Shown here piece after piece: positions 38,545 through 47,002 of a DNA stretch of 64,000 bases. Source of the stretch: Xenophilus azovorans DSM 13620 (GTDB lineage Bacteria > Pseudomonadota > Gammaproteobacteria > Burkholderiales > Burkholderiaceae_C). Positions within the stretch are counted from its first letter, which is position 1. Each line of letters starts with the position of its first letter. The position numbers and the translations under genes are program-made. The stretch is taken from positions 153,557 to 217,556 of the forward strand of contig NZ_KN050766.1 in NCBI RefSeq assembly GCF_000745855.1. The letters are read 5' to 3'. Under the pieces are notes generated by a model, which was given only the letters and a program-made list of their open reading frames with translations, was not told where the DNA came from and made no database searches.

Positions 38545-40350
38545 ATGAAGCAACCGAAGACCGTGCGCATCGGCGGCGCCTCCGGCTTCTGGGGCGACTC
38601 CAGCGTGGGCGCCCCGCAACTGGTGGCCGGCGGCCGGATCGACTACCTGGTGTTCGACTACCTGGCCGAACTGACCATGTCCATCCTGGCCGCTGCGCGC
38701 ATGAAGAAGCCCGAGATGGGCTACGCCACCGACTTCGTCGCCGTGGCGATGCGGTCGGTGCTCCAGGACGCGATCGCCCGGGGCATCCGCGTGGTCAGCA
38801 ACGCCGGCGGCGTGAACCCGCAGGGCTGCGCCGACGCGCTGCGCGCGCTGGCCGACGAACTGGGCGTGCCGGTGAGGATCGCGGTGGTCACCGGCGACGA
38901 CGTGATGCCGCTGCTGCCTGCGCTGCGCGAGGCCGAGCCGCCGCTGCGCGAGCTGCAGAGCGGCGCGCCGCTGCCGGCCAGGGTCGTCACGGCCAACGCC
39001 TACCTGGGCGCGCTGCCGGTCAAGGCGGCGCTGGACGCCGGCGCGCAGGTCGTCATCACTGGCCGCTGCGTCGATTCGGCCGTGACGCTGGGCGTGCTGA
39101 TGCACGAGTTCGGCTGGCAGCCCGGCGACTTCGACGCGCTGGCCGGCGGCAGCCTGGCCGGCCACATCATCGAATGCGGCTGCCAGGCCACCGGCGGGCT
39201 GCACACCGACTGGCAGGAGGTGCCCGACTGGGCGCACATCGGCTACCCCATCGTCGAATGCGCCGCCGACGGCAGCTTCACCGTCACCAAGCCCGAGGGC
39301 ACCGGCGGCCTGGTCGCGCCGCAGGTGGTGGCCGAGCAGATGCTCTACGAGATCGGCGACCCGGCCGCCTATCTGCTGCCGGACGTGGTGTGCGACTTCA
39401 CGCAGGTGCGCATCGAGCCGGCCGGGCCGCAGCAGGTGCGCGTGCACGGCGCGCGCGGCCGCGCGCCCACCGGCAGCTACAAGGTCTGCGCCACCTACGT
39501 GGACGGCTTCAAGACCTCGGCGCAGCTCACCATCGTGGGCTTCGACGCCGTCGCCAAGGCGCGCCGCACCGGCGAAGCCATCCTGGAGCGCGTGGGCGGG
39601 CTGCTGGCCGCGCGTGGCCTGGCGCCCTTCAGCGCGACGCACATCGAGGTGCTGGGCAGCGAGAGCCCCTACGGCCCGCATGCCCAGGCCGCCGCGGCCG
39701 GCGTGCGCGAGGCCGTGCTGCGCGTGACGGCGCGCCACGCCGACAAGGCCGCGCTGGAACTGCTGGCGCGCGAGATCGCGCCGGCCGGCACCTCGTGGGC
39801 GCCGGGCACCACCGGCGCCGGCGGGCGCGCGGGCGTCTCGCCGCTGATCCGCCAGTACGCCTTCCTGCTGGACAAGGCCAGCGTCTCGCCGCAGGTCCGC
39901 CTCGATAGCGCGGCGGTCGATCTGCCGCCGTTGCCCGGCGCCGCGCCTGCCGCCGATGCGGCGCCTGCGCCCGCCGGCCCGCCGCTGCCGGTGGAGGAGC
40001 CCTCGGGGCCGACCGTGGAGGTGCCGCTGATCCGGCTGGCCTGGGCGCGCTCGGGCGACAAGGGCGACACCTCCAACATCGGCGTGATCGCGCGCCGGCC
40101 GGAGTGGCTGCCGCTGTTGCGCGCGCAGCTCACGCCGCAGCGCGTCGCGGCACACCTGGCGCACCTGGTCGAAGGGCCGGTCACGCGCCACGAGGTGCCG
40201 GGCATCCACGCCTTCAACTTCGTGTGCGAACGGGCGCTGGGCGGCGGCGGCATGGCCTCGCTGCGCAACGACGCGCTGGGCAAGGGCATGGGGCAGATCC
40301 TGCTGGCGCTGCCGGTGCGCGTGCCGGCGGCGTGGTTCCCGCCGGCCTGA
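38545..40350 (+). CDS. AtuA-like acyclic terpene utilisation family protein (DUF1446 plus C-terminal domain)
   Basis: This 601-residue protein starts with the DUF1446/AtuA domain (VRIGGASGFWGDSSVGAPQLV to about residue 445), including SNAGGVNPQGCADALRALA and VITGRCVDSAVTLGVLMHEFG. After a Pro/Ala-rich linker (about 455-490) comes a second domain starting VEVPLIRLAWARSGDKGDTSNIGVIARRPEWL, which in many genomes is a separate small protein. The role in acyclic terpene or organic-acid degradation is only genetically suggested for the family. An ATG at 38533 and a GTG at 38530 are alternatives; 38545 has GGAG 6 bp upstream. Confidence 0.85.
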   Translation: MKQPKTVRIGGASGFWGDSSVGAPQLVAGGRIDYLVFDYLAELTMSILAAARMKKPEMGYATDFVAVAMRSVLQDAIARGIRVVSNAGGVNPQGCADALRALADELGVPVRIAVVTGDDVMPLLPALREAEPPLRELQSGAPLPARVVTANAYLGALPVKAALDAGAQVVITGRCVDSAVTLGVLMHEFGWQPGDFDALAGGSLAGHIIECGCQATGGLHTDWQEVPDWAHIGYPIVECAADGSFTVTKPEGTGGLVAPQVVAEQMLYEIGDPAAYLLPDVVCDFTQVRIEPAGPQQVRVHGARGRAPTGSYKVCATYVDGFKTSAQLTIVGFDAVAKARRTGEAILERVGGLLAARGLAPFSATHIEVLGSESPYGPHAQAAAAGVREAVLRVTARHADKAALELLAREIAPAGTSWAPGTTGAGGRAGVSPLIRQYAFLLDKASVSPQVRLDSAAVDLPPLPGAAPAADAAPAPAGPPLPVEEPSGPTVEVPLIRLAWARSGDKGDTSNIGVIARRPEWLPLLRAQLTPQRVAAHLAHLVEGPVTRHEVPGIHAFNFVCERALGGGGMASLRNDALGKGMGQILLALPVRVPAAWFPPA

Positions 40351-40411
40351 GCGCCGGCGCGGCCTTGCGTACAGTCGGGGGCCATCGTCCGCCACCCCGA
40401 GGAGCCCCGCC

Positions 40412-41332
40412 GTGCGCATTGCCGTCTGCCTGTCCGACACCAAGCCCGAACCCTGGCTGGAGGCGCTCCAGGTAGCGCTGCCCGGGGCGCAGGTGCAGCT
40501 GTGGTCGCCCGGGCTGGCGGCGGCGGACCACGCGGTGGTCTGGGCGCCGCCGCAGCAGTTCGTCGACGAGCAGTCGCGGCTGAAGGCGATGTTCAACATC
40601 GGCGCCGGCGTGGACGCGATCATGAAGCTGAGGCTGCCGCCCGGGCTGCAGGTGGTGCGGCTGGACGACGCCGGCATGTCGGTGCAGATGGCCGAGTACG
40701 TGTGCCACGCGCTGATCCGCCACTTCCGCGAGTTCGACGTCTACGAGAGCGAGGCGCGCCAGGGCCGCTGGGTCTTCCGCAGGCCGCTGGAGCGCGCGGA
40801 CTTCCCCGTGGGCATCATGGGCCTGGGCGTGCTGGGCGAGCGCGTGGCCCGGGCGGTGCGGCAGTTCGAGTTCCCGGTGCTGGGCTGGAGCCGCACGCCC
40901 AAGGCCATCGACGGCGTGCGCACCTTCGCCGGCGAGGCGCGGCTGGGCGACTTCCTCGTCGCCACGCGCGTGCTGGTCAACCTGCTGCCGCTGACCGACG
41001 CGACGCGCGGCATCCTCAACCGCACCACGCTGTCGGCGCTGCGGCCCGGCGGCTACCTGATCCACATCGCGCGCGGCGGCCACCTGGTGGAGGAGGACCT
41101 GATCCCGCTGATCGACAGCGGCCGTCTGGCCGGCGCGACGCTGGACGTCTTCCAGCAGGAGCCGCTGCCGGCCGAGCATCCCTTCTGGCGGCATCCGAAG
41201 ATCACCGTCACGCCGCATGCCTCCGCGCGCACCCTGCGCCGCGAAACCATCGCGCAGATCGCCGACAAGATCGGCCGGCTCGAACGCGGCGAGCCCATCG
41301 CGGGCGTGGTGGACCCGGCGCGCGGCTACTGA
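40412..41332 (+). CDS. Glyoxylate/hydroxypyruvate reductase A-like D-2-hydroxyacid dehydrogenase
   Basis: This 306-residue NAD(P)-dependent dehydrogenase has the dinucleotide motif GIMGLGVLGERVA near residue 140. The catalytic residues are Arg in HIARGGHLVEEDLI, Glu in DVFQQEPLP and His in TVTPHASA (about 270). This matches the GhrA group that reduces glyoxylate, hydroxypyruvate or other 2-oxoacids. It uses a GTG start after GAGGAGCC. It probably ends the island begun by the CoA-transferase, perhaps reducing a 2-oxoacid product. Confidence 0.88.
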   Translation: MRIAVCLSDTKPEPWLEALQVALPGAQVQLWSPGLAAADHAVVWAPPQQFVDEQSRLKAMFNIGAGVDAIMKLRLPPGLQVVRLDDAGMSVQMAEYVCHALIRHFREFDVYESEARQGRWVFRRPLERADFPVGIMGLGVLGERVARAVRQFEFPVLGWSRTPKAIDGVRTFAGEARLGDFLVATRVLVNLLPLTDATRGILNRTTLSALRPGGYLIHIARGGHLVEEDLIPLIDSGRLAGATLDVFQQEPLPAEHPFWRHPKITVTPHASARTLRRETIAQIADKIGRLERGEPIAGVVDPARGY

Positions 41333-41421
41333 GCCCGCCGCCGCGCGCCCGTCGAGGGAGCGTGCAACTTTCGCCGAAACGGCGCACTCTCCACCTTTCC
41401 GACACGAGAAGGAGTGCTCCG

Positions 41422-41835
41422 ATGCATGCGATGTTCTTCCAGCGCAGGGCAGCAGGAATGCGCCGCACCGGCGCGGCGCTGCTCGGCGCCGCCGCGCTCG
41501 CCCTGGGCGTGCCGCTGGCGCAGGCGCACCACGGCTGGTCGTGGGCCGACGGCGAGCAGACCACGCTCGACGGCACCGTCCACGCCGTCTCGATGGCGCC
41601 GCCCCATCCGATGCTGCAGGTGAAGGCCGCCGACGGCGCGCTCTGGCAGGTGGACCTGGGCAACCCCTCGCAGACCGAGCGCTCGGGCTTCACCGGCCAG
41701 ACGACCAAGGCCGGCGACGCGATCCGGGTGCTGGGCAACCGCCACAAGGACCATGCCCGCCTGCACATGAAGGCGGTGCGCATCACGGTGGGCGGCACCC
41801 ACTACGACATGTACCCCGAACGCCTGCGGAACTGA
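41422..41835 (+). CDS. DUF6152-like exported protein
   Basis: This 137-residue protein has a signal peptide with twin arginine-like basic residues and cleavage near AQA-HHGW. The mature part starts HHGWSWADGEQTTLDGTVHAV and contains PHPMLQVKAADGALWQVDLGNP, which matches a family of small periplasmic OB-fold-like proteins. Function is unknown. It is preceded by AAGGAG and followed 4 bp later by a membrane protein gene, so the two likely act together. Confidence 0.78.
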   Translation: MHAMFFQRRAAGMRRTGAALLGAAALALGVPLAQAHHGWSWADGEQTTLDGTVHAVSMAPPHPMLQVKAADGALWQVDLGNPSQTERSGFTGQTTKAGDAIRVLGNRHKDHARLHMKAVRITVGGTHYDMYPERLRN

Positions 41836-41839
41836 GGCC

Positions 41840-42322
41840 GTGGGGCTGGACGAGGCGCTGGCCGCCCTGGCCCTGTGGCCGGGCGCGCGCTGGCTGCAGG
41901 ACTCGGGCACCGCCTACCTGTTCGTCAACGCCGCCCACATCCTGGGCCTGGGGCTGCTCCTCGGCGCCATCGTGCCGCTGGACCTGCGGCTGGCGGGGCT
42001 GGCCTTTCGCCACGTGCCGCTGGCGCCGATGGCGTCCGTGCTGGTGCGCGCCGCCGGCTGCGGGCTCGTGCTGGCGCTGCTCATGGGCCTGTGGCTGTTC
42101 ACCGTGCGGCCGCAGGACTACGCGGCCAACCCCGCCTTCCTCTGCAAGATGGGCCTGCTGCTGCTGGCGCTGCTCAACGTGGCGTGGCAGCACGCCGGCG
42201 CCGGCTGGGCGGCGGCGCGGCAGGGCGGCGCGGTGGCGGCCGCGGTGCGCGTGCGGGCATGGCTGTCGCTGGGCCTGTGGCTGGCCGTGCTGGTGGCGGG
42301 GCGCTGGATCGGCTTCGTCTGA
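41840..42322 (+). CDS. Small multi-pass membrane protein (DUF6644-like)
   Basis: This 160-residue product starts with GTG. It has four hydrophobic helices: YLFVNAAHILGLGLLLGAIV, ASVLVRAAGCGLVLALLMGLWLF, AFLCKMGLLLLALLNVAW and AWLSLGLWLAVLVAGRW. The histidine in NAAHILG within the first helix is typical for this family and could bind haem or metal. It is co-transcribed with the exported protein before it. The exact function is unknown. Confidence 0.72.
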   Translation: MGLDEALAALALWPGARWLQDSGTAYLFVNAAHILGLGLLLGAIVPLDLRLAGLAFRHVPLAPMASVLVRAAGCGLVLALLMGLWLFTVRPQDYAANPAFLCKMGLLLLALLNVAWQHAGAGWAAARQGGAVAAAVRVRAWLSLGLWLAVLVAGRWIGFV

Positions 42323-42347
42323 GCGGCATCCGGGTCATCCCGGATGG

Positions 42348-42379
42348 GAAGATATTTTCAAAATCCTGAAAATTTCTTC
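42348..42379. promoter_or_regulatory. Inverted-repeat operator abutting the IclR start codon
   Basis: The arms GAAGATATTTTCA (42348-42360) and TGAAAATTTCTTC (42367-42379) are inverted copies with one mismatch, separated by 6 bp. It is AT-rich in a GC-rich region and ends directly at the ATG of the regulator, so binding would block its own expression. The regulator itself is the best candidate ligand of the site. Confidence 0.6.
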
Positions 42380-43150
42380 ATGACAGTGAAAATGGCGACC
42401 CGCGTGATCGAGCTGATCGAACTTTTCGCGCGCGAGAAGCAGCCGCTGGCCCTCTCCGAGGCGGCGCGGCTGCTGGAGATGCCCGTCTCCACTTGCTTGG
42501 GCCTGCTGCGCACGCTGGAGAAGCAGGGCTACCTGTACGAGACCGGCCGCCGCCAGGGCTACTACCCCACCGGCCGGCTGCTGGCGATGGCGCAGGTCAT
42601 CGCGGCGCACGACCCGGTGCTCGACCGCATCCGCCCCGCGCTGGAGGAGTTGCGCGACGCCACGCAGGAAACGGTGGTCTTCGCCAAGTTCCGCGAGCCC
42701 GGCCGCGTGGTCTACCTGGAGGTGCTCGATTCGCCGCAGAGCATCCGCTACGCCGCCGAGGCCGGCGAGACGCGCGAGGCGTACGCCAACTCGCTGGGAC
42801 GCGCGCTGCTCTCGACGCTGCCGGCGCCGGAGCGCAAGGCGCTGCTGCAGGCGGCGAAGCTGCGCAAGCTGACCGAGGCCACGCTGACCCGCGCGGCCGA
42901 CATCGAGGCCGAACTGGCCCGCTCGGCCGAGCGCGGCTGGTTCGCCAACATCGGCGAGAGCATCGCCGACCTGGCCGGCATCGCCTGGCCGGTGCGTATC
43001 GGCGGGCAGGCCTGGGCCATCTCGGTGGTCGGGCCGCGCTACCGCATCGAGCCGCGGCAGGAGGCGCTGGCCGCCATGCTGCGCTCGGCCTGCCGCGCCA
43101 TCGAGGGCCCCGAGCGGGCCCTGCTCGCGCTGGTGCCCAAGGCGGCCTGA
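42380..43150 (+). CDS. IclR-family transcriptional regulator
   Basis: This 256-residue regulator has an N-terminal winged helix (ATRVIELIELFAREKQPLALSEAARLLEMPVSTCLGLLRTLEKQGYL, about 6-55) and a C-terminal effector domain (GETREAYANSLGRALLSTLP to the SVVGPRYRI segment). IclR proteins usually control aromatic or organic-acid catabolism and their own gene. It precedes the receptor/CoA-transferase/acyl-CoA dehydrogenase island at 43311-48168, its likely target. The usual ribosome-binding site is missing, since the operator fills that position; translation may be leaderless or weak. Confidence 0.88.
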   Translation: MTVKMATRVIELIELFAREKQPLALSEAARLLEMPVSTCLGLLRTLEKQGYLYETGRRQGYYPTGRLLAMAQVIAAHDPVLDRIRPALEELRDATQETVVFAKFREPGRVVYLEVLDSPQSIRYAAEAGETREAYANSLGRALLSTLPAPERKALLQAAKLRKLTEATLTRAADIEAELARSAERGWFANIGESIADLAGIAWPVRIGGQAWAISVVGPRYRIEPRQEALAAMLRSACRAIEGPERALLALVPKAA

Positions 43151-43163
43151 CAAGCACAACGCA

Positions 43164-43247
43164 CCGTTCGGGCTGAGCCTGTCGAAGCCCTGCGCCGCGC
43201 TTCGACCCTTCGACAGGCTCAGGACAGGCCAAGCTCAGCGTGAACGG
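43164..43247. repeat. Intergenic palindromic repeat type C, extended
   Basis: The left arm (43164-43188) has the GCTGAGCCTGTCGAAGC core. The right arm (from 43199) returns as CTTCGACAGGCTCAGG and continues with AAGCTCAGCGTGAACGG. The right arm carries an internal duplication compared with the element at 15254-15313. It fills the gap between the IclR gene and the next receptor gene. Confidence 0.88.
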
Positions 43248-43310
43248 TGAGGGGTGTTGAACGTGCGTCCCAAGCCGCGGGACGTTGATCAAACACAGAA
43301 GGAGACAAGC

Positions 43311-44321
43311 ATGACGAGCCGATTCCTTTTCCCCCCGCGCCGACGCGCCCTGCTGGCGGCCGGCGCCCTGGCTGCCGCCGTGGCCCTCGTGCCGGCCCAT
43401 GCGCAGTCCGCCGTCGGCGCGGGCGACTGGCCCAGCCGCCCCATCCGCGTCATCGTGCCCTTCGCGGCGGGCGGCGCCACCGACGTGGTGGCGCGCATGC
43501 TGTCGCAGAAGCTCTCGGAGGCGCTGGGCCAGCCGGTGGTGATCGACAACCGGGGCGGTGCCAACGGCATCATCGGCACCGAGGCGGTGGCGCGCGCCGC
43601 GCCCGACGGCTACACGCTGCTGCTCAACACCGCCGGCGCGCAGACGCTCAGCCCCGCGCTCTACAAGGCCGGCTACGAGCCGCTGGCCAGCTTCGCGCCG
43701 GTCAGCCTGATCGCACGCATCGGCTTCGTGATGGTGGCGCACCCGTCGCTGCCGGCCAATTCGGTGCAGGAACTCGTGGCGCTGGCGAAGCGGCCGGGCG
43801 CCAAGCCGCTGTCGATGTCTTCGGGCAGCAGCATGATCGGGCTCATCAGCGAGCAGTTCAAGGCGGACATCGGCGCGCCCGGCATCGCCAATGCGCAGTA
43901 CAAGGGCACCGGGCCGCAGTTGCAGGCCGTGGTCGGCGGCGAGGTGGACCTCACCATCGACCCCTTCGTCGGCCTGCAGATGATCAAGGCCGGCAAGGTC
44001 AAGCCGCTGGCGGTGCTGTCGGAGCAGCGCTCGCCCGCGCTGCCGCAGGTGCCGACGATGAAGGAGGCGGGCCTGGCCGGCATGACCTTCCAGTCGTGGG
44101 CCGGCCTGCTGGCGCCTGCGGGCACGCCGGCGGCGATCGTCAAGCGCCTCAATGCGGAAGTCGTGCGCATCGTCGCCCTGCCCGAGGTGCGCGAGCAGCT
44201 TCTGCGCATCGACTACGAGCCGGTGGGCAGCACGCCCGAGCAGTTCGCCGCCACCATCGAGCAGGACGCGGCGCGCTGGGCACGCATCGCGAAGAACAGC
44301 ACCTTCAAGCCCGCGTCATGA
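43311..44321 (+). CDS. Tripartite tricarboxylate transporter substrate-binding protein (Bug family)
   Basis: This 336-residue receptor starts MTSRFLFPPRRRALLAAGAL, a basic signal with Ala-rich core and cleavage near AHAQ. Bug motifs: WPSRPIRVIVPFAAGGATDVVARML, VIDNRGGANGIIGTEAVARAAPDGYT and AQYKGTGPQLQAVVGGEVDL. Ligand unknown, probably a carboxylate. It is the first gene after the IclR regulator and ends overlapping the cupin gene (ATGA). AGAAGGAG precedes the start. Confidence 0.92.
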   Translation: MTSRFLFPPRRRALLAAGALAAAVALVPAHAQSAVGAGDWPSRPIRVIVPFAAGGATDVVARMLSQKLSEALGQPVVIDNRGGANGIIGTEAVARAAPDGYTLLLNTAGAQTLSPALYKAGYEPLASFAPVSLIARIGFVMVAHPSLPANSVQELVALAKRPGAKPLSMSSGSSMIGLISEQFKADIGAPGIANAQYKGTGPQLQAVVGGEVDLTIDPFVGLQMIKAGKVKPLAVLSEQRSPALPQVPTMKEAGLAGMTFQSWAGLLAPAGTPAAIVKRLNAEVVRIVALPEVREQLLRIDYEPVGSTPEQFAATIEQDAARWARIAKNSTFKPAS

Positions 44322-44722
44322 GCCAAGACAGCGGAACCCCGCAGCCGCAGCGCTACTTCGTGCGCGAATCCGACGTCGTCGGCTACCACCCGGCCAACCA
44401 CACCGGCACGCTGAACCGGCGCCTGATCGGCCCCGAGACGGTCGGCGCGAAGCAGCTGGAGGTGCTGGTCGGCCGCATCCAGAAGGGCAAGGGCGCGCTG
44501 CCCCATGCGCATCCCGGCATCGAGCAGGTCTGCTACCTGCTCGAAGGCCGCGCGGTGGCCGAGGTGGGCGGCCAGCGGCAGGAGCTGGCGCCGGGCGACT
44601 GCTGCTTCTTCCCGGCCGGCGAGATGCACACCTTCACCGTGGTGAGCGACGAGCCGGCGCGCGTGCTGGTGATCTACAGCCCGCCCTACGAGGAATCGCC
44701 CGAGCGCGTGATCCGCGCCTGA
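44318..44722 (+). CDS. Cupin-domain protein
   Basis: This 134-residue single-domain cupin has motif 1 KGALPHAHPGIEQVCYLLEGRAVAEVGGQ (two His and one Glu ligands) and motif 2 LAPGDCCFFPAGEMHTFTV (His ligand). It should bind a metal and may act as a small dioxygenase, isomerase or decarboxylase on an aromatic or keto acid, or as a sensor. It lies between two Bug receptor genes and is coupled to the first, which links it to the same substrate. Confidence 0.85.
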   Translation: MSQDSGTPQPQRYFVRESDVVGYHPANHTGTLNRRLIGPETVGAKQLEVLVGRIQKGKGALPHAHPGIEQVCYLLEGRAVAEVGGQRQELAPGDCCFFPAGEMHTFTVVSDEPARVLVIYSPPYEESPERVIRA

Positions 44723-44753
44723 ACGCCGGGACACAACCACCAGGAGACAAGAC

Positions 44754-45749
44754 ATGCCATTGCATCAGGAAGACCTTTCCCTTTCGCGCCGCCGCGCCCT
44801 GGCGCTGCTGGGCGGCCTCGCGCTGGCGCCCGCCGCGCGCGCCCAGCCCGCCGGCTGGCCGGCGCAGCCGATCAAGCTGATCGTGCCCTTCGCGGCCGGC
44901 AGCGGCACCGACGCGGTGGCGCGCATCACGGCGCAGGCGCTCTCCGACGCGTTGAAGACGCCGGTGGTGGTGGACAACAAGGCCGGCGCCAACGGCATCA
45001 TCGCCGCCGAGTTCGTGGCCAAGGCGCCGCCCGACGGCTACACGCTGTTCATGACCACCAACACCACGCACTCGGCCAACCCGAGCCTGATGAAGAGCTT
45101 GCCCTACGACCCGGTGAAGGACTTCGCGCCGGTCAGCCGCATGGGCAACCTGCCCTTCATGCTGGTGGTCAACAACGACCTGCCGGCCAAGACCGTGGCC
45201 GACCTCATCGCCTGGGGCCGCGCCAACCCGGGCAAGCTCAGCTACGCCAGCGGCAACAGCACCGGCATCGTGTGCGGCGCCACGCTGTCGCGCATGTCCG
45301 GCGTGCCGATGCTGCACGTGCCCTACAAGAGCACGCCGCCGGCCATCGCCGACCTGATCGGCGGGCAGGTGCAGTTCATGTTCGTCGATCTCGCGGCGGG
45401 CCTGGCGACCGTCAAGGCCGGCAAGATGCGCGCCATCGCCGTCACCACCAGGGAGCGCACCAAGCTCTTCAGCGAACTGCCGCCGGTGGCCGACACGCCG
45501 GAGCTGAAGGGCTTCGACATCACCTCGTGGAACGGCGTGTTCGCGCCGGCCGGCACGCCGCGCGAAGTCGTGGCCGCGCTCAACCGCGTGCTGGCCGGCA
45601 CGGCCAACAGCGCGGCCTTCCGCGAGCGCGTCTCGCAGCTCGGCTTCGACGCCTTCGGCAGCACCCCGGAGGAGCTGGGCAGCTTCACCGTGGCGGAACT
45701 CGGCAAGTGGAAGAAGCTGATCGAGGACGCGGGGATCCAGAAGCAATGA
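44754..45749 (+). CDS. Tripartite tricarboxylate transporter substrate-binding protein (Bug family)
   Basis: This 331-residue receptor has a Tat-like signal (SLSRRRALALLGGLALAPAARAQ) and Bug motifs: WPAQPIKLIVPFAAGSGTDAVARI, VDNKAGANGIIAAEFVAKAPPDGYT, NTTHSANPSLMKSLPYDPVKDF and VPYKSTPPAIADLIGGQ. It is closer in sequence motifs to the receptor at 37536 than to the one at 43311, its near neighbour. Its stop overlaps the CoA-transferase start. Ligand unknown. Confidence 0.92.
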   Translation: MPLHQEDLSLSRRRALALLGGLALAPAARAQPAGWPAQPIKLIVPFAAGSGTDAVARITAQALSDALKTPVVVDNKAGANGIIAAEFVAKAPPDGYTLFMTTNTTHSANPSLMKSLPYDPVKDFAPVSRMGNLPFMLVVNNDLPAKTVADLIAWGRANPGKLSYASGNSTGIVCGATLSRMSGVPMLHVPYKSTPPAIADLIGGQVQFMFVDLAAGLATVKAGKMRAIAVTTRERTKLFSELPPVADTPELKGFDITSWNGVFAPAGTPREVVAALNRVLAGTANSAAFRERVSQLGFDAFGSTPEELGSFTVAELGKWKKLIEDAGIQKQ

Positions 45750-47002
45750 GCGGAGCGGCCACTGCCACCGGCCCGCTCGCGGGCCTGCGCATCCTGGACC
45801 TGACGGCCGTGGTGATGGGGCCCTACGCCACGCAGACCCTGGGCGATCTGGGCGCGGACGTCATCAAGGTCGAGCCGCCCGGCGGCGACAACCTGCGCGC
45901 CGTCGGCCCCATGCGCCACCCCGGCATGGGCGCGATGGCGCTGCACCTGAACCGCAACAAGCGCTCCATCGTGCTCGACCTCAAGCAGCCCGAGGGCCGC
46001 GCGGCCTGCCTGCGCCTGGCGGCCGGCTGCGACGCGCTGATCTACAACACCCGCCCGCAGGCGATGGCGCGGCTGGGCCTGGCCTACGAGGACGTGGCGG
46101 CCGTCAACCCGCGCATCGTCTACCTGGGCGCCTTCGGCTACGGCGAGGAAGGGCCCTACGCCGGCCAGCCCGCCTACGACGACCTGATCCAGGGCGCGTC
46201 CGGCGTCGCCTCGCTCTTCGCGCAGCAGAGCGGCGGCGCGCCGCGCTACGCGCCCGTCACCCTGGCCGACCGCGCGGTGGGCCTGCAGGCCGCCATCGCG
46301 CTGCTGGCCGCCGTGCTGCACGCGCGGCAAACCGGCCAGGGCCAGGCGGTGGAGATACCGATGTTCGAGGCGCTCACCCAGTTCGTGATGGGCGACCACC
46401 TGGGCGGCGCCAGCTTCGATCCGCCGCTGGGCGGCACCGGCTACGCGCGCCTGCTGGCCGAGCACCGGCGCCCGTATGCCACCGCCGACGGGCACCTGAG
46501 CGTGCTGATCTACAACGACAAGCACTGGCGCGCCTTCTTCGAGCTGATCGGCCGGCCCGAGCTGCGCGACTCGCCGAAGTTCGGCAGCCACACCGCGCGC
46601 GCCGCGCACATCGCCGAGTGCTACGCCTTCGTCGCCGAGGTGATGGCCACCCGCAGCAGCGAGGCCTGGGTGGCCGCGCTGCAGGCGGCCGACATCCCGG
46701 TGGCGCGCCTGCACAGCACCGACAGCCTGCTGCACGACCCGCACCTGCAGGCCGTGGGCTTCTTCCGCCCGGTCGACCACCCCACCGAGGGCGCGCTGCG
46801 CACGCCCGCGCCGGTGGGCCGCTATGGCCGCACGCCGCCTTCGCTGCACCGTCACGCGCCGCGCATCGGCGAGCACAGCGCCGAGCTGCTGCGCGAGGCC
46901 GGCTACGGCGAGGCCGAGGTGGCCGACCTGATCACGCGCGGCATCGCCCGCGAGGCCGCGGCTTCCCCTTGCTCCGCCCATTCCCCCGAGATCACGCCAT
47001 GA
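45746..47002 (+). CDS. CaiB/BaiF-type (class III) CoA-transferase
   Basis: This 418-residue enzyme starts [42 protein letters not shown]. The likely catalytic aspartate is in TLADRAVG (about residue 173). The [18 protein letters not shown] form differs from the two other transferases in the window, so they are not recent duplicates. It couples by ATGA to the receptor before and the acyl-CoA dehydrogenase after, indicating import, CoA activation and oxidation of one acid. Confidence 0.9.
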   Translation: MSGAATATGPLAGLRILDLTAVVMGPYATQTLGDLGADVIKVEPPGGDNLRAVGPMRHPGMGAMALHLNRNKRSIVLDLKQPEGRAACLRLAAGCDALIYNTRPQAMARLGLAYEDVAAVNPRIVYLGAFGYGEEGPYAGQPAYDDLIQGASGVASLFAQQSGGAPRYAPVTLADRAVGLQAAIALLAAVLHARQTGQGQAVEIPMFEALTQFVMGDHLGGASFDPPLGGTGYARLLAEHRRPYATADGHLSVLIYNDKHWRAFFELIGRPELRDSPKFGSHTARAAHIAECYAFVAEVMATRSSEAWVAALQAADIPVARLHSTDSLLHDPHLQAVGFFRPVDHPTEGALRTPAPVGRYGRTPPSLHRHAPRIGEHSAELLREAGYGEAEVADLITRGIAREAAASPCSAHSPEITP

